DNA of 28,631 bases from positions 1-28,631 of the forward strand of contig VBQB01000050.1 in assembly GCA_005887855.1 (NCBI GenBank), written 5' to 3'. Of the stretch, positions 14,380-21,698 are shown in pieces. Both the position numbers and the translations under genes were made by a program. This DNA is from Verrucomicrobiota bacterium (GTDB lineage Bacteria > Verrucomicrobiota > Verrucomicrobiae > Chthoniobacterales > UBA10450). The first letter of the stretch is position 1, and each line of letters begins with the position of its first letter. The notes below the pieces were generated by a model that saw only the letters and a list, made by a program, of their open reading frames with translations, did no database searches and was not told the origin of the DNA.

Positions 14380-15186
14380 ATGAAGCGGATGATCCAATCG
14401 AGAATTAAGAGAGCTCTTCCGAAGTCCCTTGCCTGGCTTGGAATGGCTGTTTTGATCGCGGCGTTGCCCGCACCGGCAACTCATGCTCAGAAGGAACTGC
14501 CATCCCTACACAGGGACACCGCGTCCAATCAGATTATTGATTCGTTGATCCCCTGGTTGCTCAACGAAAATCAACACTTACGCGGCATTCCATTCGCCGA
14601 AGTGATTCGAGACACGACGGGCAAACATGTTCTGCGCGTCGATCCAAAAAACGAAACTGACCAGCGCGTGACTAAGCAGATCAGTGTGGCCCTCGATGAC
14701 GTGATGAAACGAGCGAACAGATCGGACAGTGCAATTCAGAGTATTGGGCGCATCAACGAAGTAAGCAGTCATTTTGAGGATTGGCTGGATGTGTTGCTCA
14801 ACTCAACACCTGGCTTGAACTGCGATTTCCCGCGCACAGCCGACGGGAAAATGCAGCGCTCGGGTTATCCCGACTTGCGGATTGTCGATCTTGCGAGCAA
14901 ACGCGTTTTTTATCTCGATCCAAAACTTTATGTCGCTGGAAGCCGCGATAGTAGTTTTCGCACATTTTATTTCGAGCCGAAAATTGCGACCAACAAGATT
15001 CATGATGACGCCGTTCATCTCATCGCCGGCTTCGAGCACGAACCACGGAAAGAGGGTCATTGGAACTTTACGCGCTGGGACCTCGTCGATCTTGCGCACT
15101 TCAACGTGAAATTGAAAGCCGAATTTCAAGGAAGCAATCGCGATATGTATCGGCCGGAGGCAATCGTCGCGACAAGTGCGAAGTGA
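14380..15186 (+). CDS. exported protein of unknown function with a PD-(D/E)XK-like motif pattern
   Basis: The 268-residue product starts with a clear signal peptide: basic N-region (MKRMIQSRIKRALPK), hydrophobic core SLAWLGMAVLIAALP, likely cleavage after ATHA at residue 36. The mature region contains a helix HFEDWLDVLLN (Glu133). After about 30 residues comes GYPDLRIVD (Pro164-Asp165) and, 15 residues after Asp165, the strand end FYLDPKLY (Asp180-Pro181-Lys182). Spacing and strand pattern mimic the core of PD-(D/E)XK nuclease-fold proteins. The C-terminus has FEPKIATNKIHDDAVHLIAGFEHE. The family is not recognised and the fold call is inference from a short motif. It is divergent from the broken fcl gene and 82 nt upstream of ribBA. 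Confidence 0.75.
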   Translation: MKRMIQSRIKRALPKSLAWLGMAVLIAALPAPATHAQKELPSLHRDTASNQIIDSLIPWLLNENQHLRGIPFAEVIRDTTGKHVLRVDPKNETDQRVTKQISVALDDVMKRANRSDSAIQSIGRINEVSSHFEDWLDVLLNSTPGLNCDFPRTADGKMQRSGYPDLRIVDLASKRVFYLDPKLYVAGSRDSSFRTFYFEPKIATNKIHDDAVHLIAGFEHEPRKEGHWNFTRWDLVDLAHFNVKLKAEFQGSNRDMYRPEAIVATSAK

Positions 15187-15268
15187 TTGTGTCCGCTACA
15201 GTCCACTGTCTCGCGGTAAAGTGAATTGGCATTGCCGAGAGCAACGCGGGACGTAATGGTATCGGAGG

Positions 15269-16486
15269 ATGATTATCGAGGCAGAGCGAGCGTTTCAGTT
15301 CGACACGGTTGACGACGTGGTGAGCGACGTCGCACGAGGGCGCATCGTGATTGTGACCGACGATGCCGACCGCGAAAATGAAGGGGACCTCGTCATGGCG
15401 GCGGAAAGGGTGACGCCGGATGCAGTCAATTTCATGGCAAAACACGGCCGCGGCTTGATTTGCGCGCCCATTTCCAATGAGCGCGCCGAGCAGCTCGGCC
15501 TGCAGCGAATGGTCGCGCAGAATCGCGAAATGTACCGTACGGATTTTACCGTATCGGTAGATGCGGCTCGCGGCGTAACAACGGGAATCAGCGCGCACGA
15601 CCGTGCGACGACAATTCAGGCAATCGCAGATCCTAAATCATCGCCTGATGATCTCGTCCAACCGGGACACGTTTTCCCGTTACGGGCCAAGGATGGCGGC
15701 GTGTTGCGGCGCGCCGGGCATACCGAGGCCGCTGTTGATCTTGCGCGCATGGCCGGCCTACAACCGGCGGGCGTGCTTTGCGAGATTTTGCACGACGACG
15801 GCACGATGGCTCGTTTGCCAGAGTTACTGGAGTTTCGCAAAAAGCACGGGCTGCGCATTTGCACAATCCAGAGTTTGATCGCTCATCGCCGCATCCGCGA
15901 AAAACTGGTGGAGCTGGAGCAGATCGTAAAAATGCCCACCGAGTATGGCGATTTCGATTTGCACCTATATCGGTCGAAGCTAGATGGCAGGCATCATCTC
16001 GCGCTCGTGAAGGGTAAGATCGACAAGGACAAACCGACGCTGGTGCGGGTACACAGCCAATGTCTCACTGGCGACGTTTTCGGTTCGCGTCGATGCGATT
16101 GTGGAAATCAATTGCACGCAGCGCTTCGGCAAATCCAAGAGGAAGGCAACGGCGTCTTGGTTTACATGCGGCAGGAAGGGCGTGGCATCGGGCTGGCAGC
16201 AAAAATTCATGCCTATAGATTACAGGAGGAAGGGCTCGACACGGTGGAGGCCAACGCCAAGCTCGGTTACCCAACCGATTTGCGCGATTACGGGCTCGGC
16301 GCGCAAATTCTTTTCGATCTGGGCGTTCGCCAGTTCCGTTTTCTGACGAATAACCCAAAGAAAGTGGTCGGCCTCGAAGGTTACGGTCTCGAGATGGTAG
16401 AACAGGTGCCCATTCGGAGCGAAGCTAATCCGCATAATGTTAAGTATCTCGAGACCAAAAAAGTCAAGATGGGACACCTGTTGTAG
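15269..16486 (+). CDS. ribBA: bifunctional 3,4-dihydroxy-2-butanone-4-phosphate synthase / GTP cyclohydrolase II
   Basis: The 405-residue product has both riboflavin-entry enzymes. The RibB domain (about 1-210) has DDADRENEGD (31-40), the active-site acidic motif, and RAGHTEAAVDLAR (148-160). The RibA domain (about 220-405) has VHSQCLTGDVFGSRRCDCG with zinc ligands Cys265, Cys276 and Cys278, then MRQEGRGIGL (300-309) and TNNPKKV near 360. RibB turns ribulose-5-phosphate into the C4 unit for lumazine; RibA opens GTP. Both domains look intact. The start at 15269 directly follows GGAGG, which is unusually close for a Shine-Dalgarno, so initiation may be weak or begin slightly differently. It heads the ribBA-ribH-nusB-ftsY run. 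Confidence 0.97.
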   Translation: MIIEAERAFQFDTVDDVVSDVARGRIVIVTDDADRENEGDLVMAAERVTPDAVNFMAKHGRGLICAPISNERAEQLGLQRMVAQNREMYRTDFTVSVDAARGVTTGISAHDRATTIQAIADPKSSPDDLVQPGHVFPLRAKDGGVLRRAGHTEAAVDLARMAGLQPAGVLCEILHDDGTMARLPELLEFRKKHGLRICTIQSLIAHRRIREKLVELEQIVKMPTEYGDFDLHLYRSKLDGRHHLALVKGKIDKDKPTLVRVHSQCLTGDVFGSRRCDCGNQLHAALRQIQEEGNGVLVYMRQEGRGIGLAAKIHAYRLQEEGLDTVEANAKLGYPTDLRDYGLGAQILFDLGVRQFRFLTNNPKKVVGLEGYGLEMVEQVPIRSEANPHNVKYLETKKVKMGHLL

Positions 16487-16563
16487 GATACCGACCGACT
16501 ATGTCGATTTTGCACTTGGCAGCGCAATCCCACGAATTTGCCTTCCGGTAAATGACGCAGTCC

Positions 16564-16672
16564 GAATGACGAATGTCGAAGGAATGGAAGAAATGTCGAA
16601 ATCAAAACTGCGGCCTTTCATCATTCGAACTCCGTCACTGATTCGCGCTTCGTCATTCGTGCTTCGTCATTC
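16564..16672. repeat. 109-bp inverted-repeat element between ribBA and ribH
   Basis: GAATGACGAA (16564-16573) is matched by two inverted copies TTCGTCATTC at 16649-16658 and 16663-16672. Further degenerate copies (ATGTCGAA, CATTCGAA) lie inside. The element ends 5 nt before the ribH ATG, so it occupies the place where a ribosome-binding site would be. Confidence 0.6.
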
Positions 16673-16677
16673 TTAAA

Positions 16678-17154
16678 ATGTCGAAGATCGTCCCGCCTCG
16701 TCCCCGCGTTGTGCACGGGAGACGCACGTTCATCATCGTCGCGAGCCGATTCAATACGCGCTACGTGCAGAGCCTCGTCGATCACGCCAAGGAAGAATTG
16801 CATGTCCTCGCACCAGACGTGACGATTTCTCTCGAGCGAGTGCCTGGGGCATTCGAAATTCCTGTCGTTGTGCACGAATTGGCGGCGCAAAAAAAAGCAG
16901 ATGTAATCATTGCCGTTGGAGTCATTCTGCAAGGAAAGACGGACCATGCGCGAAATTTGAGCCAGTCCGTCACTGATGCGCTCCAACGCATCGCGGTTGA
17001 TCATGGCGTGCCCGTCATCAATGTCGTGCTCAGTTTCGAGAACGAAACGCAAGCGCGCAAGCGCTGCCTGGAAAACAAAATCAACCGCGGGACGGAAGCC
17101 GCTCGCGCCGCCGTGGGAATCGCCCGCGTCATGTCAAAGCTTCGCGAAAAATAA
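16678..17154 (+). CDS. ribH: 6,7-dimethyl-8-ribityllumazine synthase
   Basis: This 158-residue protein has the family's length. IIVASRFNTRYVQSLVDHA (19-37) is the substrate-binding SRFN segment. VPGAFEIPVVVHEL (55-68) contains the PGAFE(I/L)P signature, and VGVILQGKTDHARNLS (80-95) holds the catalytic-site His90. VPVINVVLSFENETQARKR replaces the commoner GVPV.FGVLT segment. The enzyme condenses the RibB product with the pyrimidine intermediate to give lumazine, typically as a hollow icosahedral or pentameric assembly. It acts directly after RibBA in the pathway. nusB starts 5 nt after its stop. No Shine-Dalgarno is seen at 16678 because a repeat abuts the start. Confidence 0.95.
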   Translation: MSKIVPPRPRVVHGRRTFIIVASRFNTRYVQSLVDHAKEELHVLAPDVTISLERVPGAFEIPVVVHELAAQKKADVIIAVGVILQGKTDHARNLSQSVTDALQRIAVDHGVPVINVVLSFENETQARKRCLENKINRGTEAARAAVGIARVMSKLREK

Positions 17155-17159
17155 GTCTT

Positions 17160-17612
17160 ATGGGAAAGCGGCGAAGAGCGCGAGAAGCGGCCATCCAATA
17201 TCATTTCTGGCGTGATCTCCAGCACGGCGAAGGGCCGGAGGAAATCGGGGATTTCTGGGAATTCTGTCCGGCCACGCCGCGCGTGCGCGACTTTGCGCAG
17301 CCGCTCATCGAAGGAATGGTTGCGCATCTCCCTGAAATCGACGAACGCATTCGGCGCTACTGCGAGAATTACGAATTTCATCGTATCTCGCCCGTCGATC
17401 GCAATGTCCTGCGGCTTGCAATTTACGAAATGCTTTATCGCGACGACATCCCGCCGGTCGTCTCCATCAATGAGGCAATCGAACTGGCAAAAACTTTCGG
17501 CGGCGGGGAATCCGGCCGTTTCGTCAACGGCATTCTCGATCGCGTGAAGAACGATTTGACACGCCCGCTGCGCGAGGCCGCACCCTCAGCAGAAAAGAGC
17601 GAAAATCGTTGA
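17160..17612 (+). CDS. nusB: transcription antitermination factor NusB
   Basis: This 150-residue all-helical protein has the standard size. GKRRRAREAAIQYHFW at the N-terminus is the RNA-binding RR.ARE..(L/I)Q motif. ISPVDRNVLRLAIYEMLY (about 81-98), PPVVSINEAIELAKTFG and SGRFVNGILD (about 121-130) are NusB hallmarks. NusB binds boxA RNA together with NusE (S10) in rRNA antitermination. ribH and nusB are commonly adjacent in bacteria. The start is 5 nt after the ribH stop, so translation is probably coupled. The stop codon lies within the left arm of an inverted repeat (17604-17665). Confidence 0.95.
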   Translation: MGKRRRAREAAIQYHFWRDLQHGEGPEEIGDFWEFCPATPRVRDFAQPLIEGMVAHLPEIDERIRRYCENYEFHRISPVDRNVLRLAIYEMLYRDDIPPVVSINEAIELAKTFGGGESGRFVNGILDRVKNDLTRPLREAAPSAEKSENR

Positions 17613-17665
17613 ACCGTTGAGATCGTCAGAAATAACCGATGTAACGGTTTAACGATTCAACGATT
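17604..17665. repeat. 62-bp inverted-repeat element beginning at the nusB stop
   Basis: AATCGTTGAACCGTT (17604-17618) pairs with AACGGTTTAACGATTCAACGATT (17643-17665), with an 8-nt bulge in the right arm. The nusB TGA (17610-17612) is part of the left arm. The element ends 12 nt before the ftsY start. Confidence 0.65.
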
Positions 17666-17677
17666 CCCGCCTCATAA

Positions 17678-18526
17678 ATGAAATTTCTCCAATCGCTGGT
17701 TGACACGTTTGCCGGTAAACCGATCGATTGGGACGAACTTGAAGAGTCGCTCATCCGCGCAGATCTGGGCGTGCCAATGACAACTCGAATAATTAAGGCA
17801 TTGCAAGAACGCGAAGCTTGGTCGCTAATGGGCATAAACGATGTCGTAAGAGTCGTGCGCGAGGAAATTGCTCGTATTCTCCCGAGCAATCCGGCTCCCA
17901 TGCGGACGCTGGCCGCCAAACCAAAGGTAATTTTGCTCCTTGGTGTAAACGGCACTGGAAAGACAACATCGACGGCGAAACTCGCTCGTCATCTTCAGCA
18001 AGATCGACATCGTGTTTTGCTGGCGGCGGCCGACACTTTTCGCGCTGCTGCTATTGAACAGCTTGGTGTTTGGGCCGAACGACTTGGCGTTGAAATGATC
18101 CGCGGACAATACAATGCTGATCCAGCTGCACTTTGTTACGAAGCGTATCAGGCGGCTGCAAGACGCAAGATCGACTTTCTTCTGTGCGATACCGCCGGCC
18201 GGATGCATACAAAAGCGAACCTGATGGCTGAGCTGCAAAAGGTGAAACGCACTCTTGGCAAACACGATCCTGACGCGCCCCATGAGACGCTGCTGGTAAT
18301 CGATGCAACGACGGGCGGCAATGCGCTGAGTCAGGCGCGCGAATTCCAAAGCGCGATCGGACTCACCGGTCTTATCGTCACCAAACTCGACGGGAGCGGC
18401 AAAGGCGGCATCGTCGTCGCAATTCAAGATGAATTTGGAATTCCAACGCGCTTCGTCGGCACAGGCGAACAACTCGACGATTTCGCAGCGTTCGATCGTC
18501 AAACCTACATCGATAATCTGCTGTAG
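17678..18526 (+). CDS. ftsY: signal recognition particle receptor FtsY
   Basis: This 282-residue SRP-type GTPase has the NG domain only. The helical N domain is at about 1-75. G1 is GVNGTGKTT (89-97), then AAADTFRAAA (116-125), DTAGRMHTKANL (171-182) and TKLDGSGKGG (235-244), ending GTGEQLDDFAAFD. FtsY docks ribosome-SRP complexes at the Sec translocon. The acidic A domain of the E. coli protein is absent, as in many bacteria, so membrane binding would rely on the N-terminal helix MKFLQSLVDTFAG. The stop TAG lies inside the next repeat element. Confidence 0.96.
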   Translation: MKFLQSLVDTFAGKPIDWDELEESLIRADLGVPMTTRIIKALQEREAWSLMGINDVVRVVREEIARILPSNPAPMRTLAAKPKVILLLGVNGTGKTTSTAKLARHLQQDRHRVLLAAADTFRAAAIEQLGVWAERLGVEMIRGQYNADPAALCYEAYQAAARRKIDFLLCDTAGRMHTKANLMAELQKVKRTLGKHDPDAPHETLLVIDATTGGNALSQAREFQSAIGLTGLIVTKLDGSGKGGIVVAIQDEFGIPTRFVGTGEQLDDFAAFDRQTYIDNLL

Positions 18527-18578
18527 GGCGTTTCTGTGAAACGCCGTTCGAACTGGCGTCTGACACAGACGCCCTACA
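18522..18578. repeat. 57-bp cloverleaf-like inverted repeat overlapping the ftsY stop codon
   Basis: The outer arms TGTAGGGCG (18522-18530) and CGCCCTACA (18570-18578) close the element. Inside are two perfect hairpins, GGCGTTTC-TGT-GAAACGCC (18527-18545) and GGCGTCTG-ACA-CAGACGCC (18555-18573), which share bases with the outer arms. The ftsY stop TAG is 18524-18526. It could also act as a factor-independent 3' end, though no T-run follows. Confidence 0.8.
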
Positions 18579-18619
18579 AATTACCCTAACCTAACGCTTC
18601 AAGTCTTCAAACGATTCCC

Positions 18620-19537
18620 ATGTTCCGCTTCATCGCGCGCCGCCTCTTGCAAATGGTGCCCGTGCTGTTTGTAATCGCGACGCTTACCTTCTTCATGATC
18701 CGTCTCGCGCCGGGCGGCCCGTTCGATACGGAGAGGAACACGACACCTGAAATCCAACAGAGTCTCGATCGCTATTACGGGTTTAATTTGCCAATCTACC
18801 AGCAGTATTTCCGCTGGTTAGGCAACGCATTGCACGGCGACCTGGGACCATCGTATCGCTACGCGAACCGCACCGTTAACGAACTGATCGCAGAATCATT
18901 TCCAATTTCTGCCGAACTGGCTTTTTGGTCGTTACTGATCGCTTTAGCGCTCGGACTCACCGCGGGCGTCATCGCTTCGCTGCGGCCAAATAGTGCGACC
19001 GATTACATTGCCAGTTCGTTTGCCATGGTGGGAATCTCTGTGCCCAATTTTGTGCTCGGCCCACTGCTCGTTTTAATCTTTGCACTAAAGCTCAACTGGT
19101 TGCACGTCTCGGGTTGGGAACATCCGATCGATCGCATCCTGCCTTCTCTCACCCTCGGAGCTTTGTATGCCGCCTATATTGCTCGGCTCACGCGCGGCGG
19201 GATGCTCGAAATTCTGTCGCAGGATTTCATTCGTACGGCTCGGGCGAAAGGCGCGTCCAATTTGCGCGTGATTCTCAAACACGCGTTGCGGGGCGGATTG
19301 TTGCCAGTCGTGAATTATTTGGGGCCAACGGCTGCCACACTTGTCACGGGATCATTTGCGGTCGAAACAATCTTCCAAATTCCGGGACTCGGACGCTATT
19401 TTGTAAACGCAGCGTTCAATCGCGATTACACGATGGTGCTGGGCGCGGTGCTTTTCTATGCCTGGCTCATCGTCATCTTTAATTTGATTGTCGATGTTGT
19501 GCTGGTTTGGATGGATCCGAAGCAGAAATTCGAATGA
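18620..19537 (+). CDS. oppB: oligopeptide ABC transporter permease OppB
   Basis: This 305-residue integral membrane protein is the same size as E. coli OppB and closely similar in pattern: FRFIARRLLQMVPVLFVIAT at the N-terminus, FFMIRLAPGGPFDTER, YFRWLGNALHGDLGPSYRY and FPISAELAFWSL. The cytoplasmic EAA-type loop is RTARAKGASNLRVILKHALR (about 208-227). It forms the inner-membrane pore with OppC, powered by OppD and OppF. Six hydrophobic segments are evident. The stop TGA is embedded in TTCGAATGAACGC, a sequence repeated at the oppC start. Confidence 0.94.
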   Translation: MFRFIARRLLQMVPVLFVIATLTFFMIRLAPGGPFDTERNTTPEIQQSLDRYYGFNLPIYQQYFRWLGNALHGDLGPSYRYANRTVNELIAESFPISAELAFWSLLIALALGLTAGVIASLRPNSATDYIASSFAMVGISVPNFVLGPLLVLIFALKLNWLHVSGWEHPIDRILPSLTLGALYAAYIARLTRGGMLEILSQDFIRTARAKGASNLRVILKHALRGGLLPVVNYLGPTAATLVTGSFAVETIFQIPGLGRYFVNAAFNRDYTMVLGAVLFYAWLIVIFNLIVDVVLVWMDPKQKFE

Positions 19538-19543
19538 ACGCAC

Positions 19544-19650
19544 TGGAACATAGACATTCTGTCTGTGCGGCCAACAGGCATTTTACCTGTTTTCCCAGAG
19601 GCAACCGGCTAGAAGCCGGTTGGGCACACAGGTTGCAAGCCTGTGTTCCA
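19544..19650. repeat. 107-bp MITE-like element between oppB and oppC with terminal inverted repeats
   Basis: It begins TGGAACA (19544-19550) and ends TGTTCCA (19644-19650), a perfect 7-bp terminal inverted repeat. Inside are AACAGG...CCTGTT (19573-19591), AACCGGCT-AGA-AGCCGGTT (19603-19621) and ACACAGG-TTGCAAG-CCTGTGT (19626-19646). It is flanked by direct copies of AAATTCGAATGAACGC at 19526-19541 and 19654-19669. It contains no coding sequence. Confidence 0.75.
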
Positions 19651-19661
19651 AGAAAATTCGA

Positions 19662-20564
19662 ATGAACGCCGTCGGCGAAACCACTGGAACCGAGCAAGCG
19701 CTCGAGGAAGCCGAGCGCGGGACCTCGCTTTGGCGCGACGCATGTCAGCGTCTCGGCAAAAATAAAATGGCCGTGATCAGCGCCGTCATTCTAATCCTGA
19801 TTGTGCTCGCCTCATTTATTGGACCATTTTTTCTAAAGCTATCGTATGAGACTCAAAATCTTCAGCTCGGCGCCGTCCCTCCAGGTGTACGGCATTGGCT
19901 CGGAACAGACACCCTCGGCCGAGATTTGTTTGTGAGGATTTTGTATGGCGGCCGAGTTTCCATGTCGGTCGGCTTTTGCGCGACCGCGGTCGCCTTGACC
20001 ATCGGGGTTTTCTACGGAGCGATCTCGGGCTTCCTTGGCGGAAAGATCGATATGCTGATGATGCGCATCGTCGACATCATTTTCGCGCTGCCTTTCACCG
20101 TTTTTGTCATCCTGCTCATGGTTTTCTTTGGTCGAAAATTCGTGCTCCTTTTCGTGGCGATTGGCGCGGTGCAATGGCTGACGATGGCCCGGATCGTTCG
20201 CGGCCAGGTCCTGTCGTTACGGCATCAGGAGTTCATCGAGGCCGCGGAAGCACTCGGACTTTCCAAACCGCGGATCATCTTTCGACACATGATTCCAAAC
20301 GCGCTCGGGCCGATCATTGTTTACGCCACGCTCACCGTACCGGCAGTGATGTTGCTCGAAGCCTTCCTGAGCTTCCTCGGCCTGGGTGTGCAACCGCCGA
20401 TGAGTTCATGGGGCGTGCTCATCAAAGAAGGCGCGGAAGTGATGGAAGAATTCCCCTGGCTCTTGATTTATCCCGGCTTAATTCTTGCCCTTACGCTTTT
20501 CTCCCTAAATTTCCTCGGCGACGGATTGCGTGACGCGCTCGATCCGCGCGCGGCAAAAGATTAG
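19662..20564 (+). CDS. oppC: oligopeptide ABC transporter permease OppC
   Basis: The ATG at 19662 gives a 300-residue protein (MNAVGETTGTEQ...). An in-frame TTG at 19620 would start inside the repeat element and is rejected. The sequence tracks E. coli OppC: SLWRDACQRLGKNKMAVISA, LGTDTLGRDLFVRILYGGR, SGFLGGKIDMLMMRIVDI, and the EAA-type loop EFIEAAEALGLSKPRIIFRHMIPN. It ends FLGDGLRDALDPR. Six membrane segments are visible. It pairs with OppB to form the peptide channel. Before the repeat entered, its ATG probably overlapped the oppB stop, since the GAATGAACGC junction is duplicated. Its own TAG stop lies in the next repeat. Confidence 0.94.
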   Translation: MNAVGETTGTEQALEEAERGTSLWRDACQRLGKNKMAVISAVILILIVLASFIGPFFLKLSYETQNLQLGAVPPGVRHWLGTDTLGRDLFVRILYGGRVSMSVGFCATAVALTIGVFYGAISGFLGGKIDMLMMRIVDIIFALPFTVFVILLMVFFGRKFVLLFVAIGAVQWLTMARIVRGQVLSLRHQEFIEAAEALGLSKPRIIFRHMIPNALGPIIVYATLTVPAVMLLEAFLSFLGLGVQPPMSSWGVLIKEGAEVMEEFPWLLIYPGLILALTLFSLNFLGDGLRDALDPRAAKD

Positions 20565-20623
20565 TGAACAGTGATAGGTGAATGGATGCTTTCCTATTCA
20601 CTAGTCGCTAATCACTATTCACT
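20563..20623. repeat. 61-bp inverted-repeat element spanning the oppC stop to the oppD start
   Basis: AGTGAACAGTGAT (from 20563) pairs with ATCACTATTCACT (ending 20623). A second inner pair is formed by GGTGAAT and ATTCACT around GGATGCTTTCCT. The oppC TAG (20562-20564) overlaps its left end, and the oppD GTG lies 2 nt beyond its right end. Confidence 0.7.
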
Positions 20624-20625
20624 TC

Positions 20626-21630
20626 GTGGCCACGCTGCTTCGTGTTGAAAATTTGCGGGCGTATTTTCACACGCGCGCTGGAATCGTTCGCGCGGTCGAT
20701 GATGTTTCATTTTCGATCACCCCGGGCGAAACACTTGGGATCGTCGGCGAATCTGGATCGGGAAAATCGGTCGCGTGCCTTTCGCTTCTCCGATTGATCC
20801 CCTCGCCTCCTGGTCGGATCGAAACCGGGCGCGCGGATTTCGGCGGAATCGATTTACTTCGTTGCGAGGATCGCCAACTGCGAGCCATTCGCGGTGATCG
20901 CATCGCGATGATTTTTCAAGACCCGATGACTTCGCTCAACCCCTACATGCGCGTAGGCGATCAGGTGATCGAGCCGCTCGTCATTCACGCGAAGATTTCG
21001 CGGGAAAAAGCATGGCAACGTGGGATCGAGGCGCTACGCGAGGTCGGCATTCAAGATGCAGAGAAGCGGATGCGCTCATATCCACACGAATTTTCCGGAG
21101 GCATGCGCCAGCGTGTCATGATTGCAGCAGCTCTAATCACAAAACCGGCGCTGTTAATCGCGGATGAACCCACAACCGCGCTCGACGTGACGGTGCAGGC
21201 GCAAATTCTAGAATTGATTCGCAAGATGCAGCGCGAGCTTGCCACCGCGGTGATCTTCATCACCCACGACATCGGTATCGTTTCGGGTTTTTGCGATCAC
21301 GTGCTGGTCATGTACGCGGGGCGAATCGTGGAGCGCGCCTCCACCGTGCAGATTTTTTACGAACCGAAACATCCTTATAATCAGGCGCTGCAAAAATCCA
21401 TTCCTGCGCTTCACGAAAAAGGAGAGAAGCTGCATACGATCCCGGGTGCTCCGCCCGATCTCTCGAAGCCGATTCCAGGTTGTCCGTTCGCTCCGCGCTG
21501 CGAATTTGCGCAGGAAAAATGCACAACGTCGATAATCGCCTTGAAGGAAATTGCGCCCGACCATTTTTCGGCTTGTTTACGAATTCAATTAAAGGAGATC
21601 GATCTCACGCCTGCTCATCTGCCGGAGTAG
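20626..21630 (+). CDS. oppD: oligopeptide ABC transporter ATP-binding protein OppD
   Basis: This 334-residue ABC ATPase starts at a GTG (VATLLRVENLRAYF). Walker A is GESGSGKS (41-48), the Q-loop is IFQDPMTSLNP (96-106), the signature is FSGGMRQR (156-163), Walker B is LLIADEPTTALD (176-187) and the switch His is in FITHD. The C-terminal peptide-transporter extension has PGCPFAPRCEFAQEKC, the Cys cluster typical of OppD/DppD. It drives peptide import with OppF. No Shine-Dalgarno is visible since a repeat fills the 61 nt before the start, so translation may depend on the repeat's structure or on coupling. Confidence 0.94.
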   Translation: MATLLRVENLRAYFHTRAGIVRAVDDVSFSITPGETLGIVGESGSGKSVACLSLLRLIPSPPGRIETGRADFGGIDLLRCEDRQLRAIRGDRIAMIFQDPMTSLNPYMRVGDQVIEPLVIHAKISREKAWQRGIEALREVGIQDAEKRMRSYPHEFSGGMRQRVMIAAALITKPALLIADEPTTALDVTVQAQILELIRKMQRELATAVIFITHDIGIVSGFCDHVLVMYAGRIVERASTVQIFYEPKHPYNQALQKSIPALHEKGEKLHTIPGAPPDLSKPIPGCPFAPRCEFAQEKCTTSIIALKEIAPDHFSACLRIQLKEIDLTPAHLPE

Positions 21631-21698
21631 CTTTCCGCGAGTAAGTGAACGGCGAAGCGCAGAGATCGGTCTAAACATAAACGCCGGAGATTTTTGAA

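Noticed and set aside
19620..19661. In-frame TTG extension of oppC
   Set aside because: It would start inside the repeat element. The ATG at 19662 matches the family's N-terminus and the duplicated junction.
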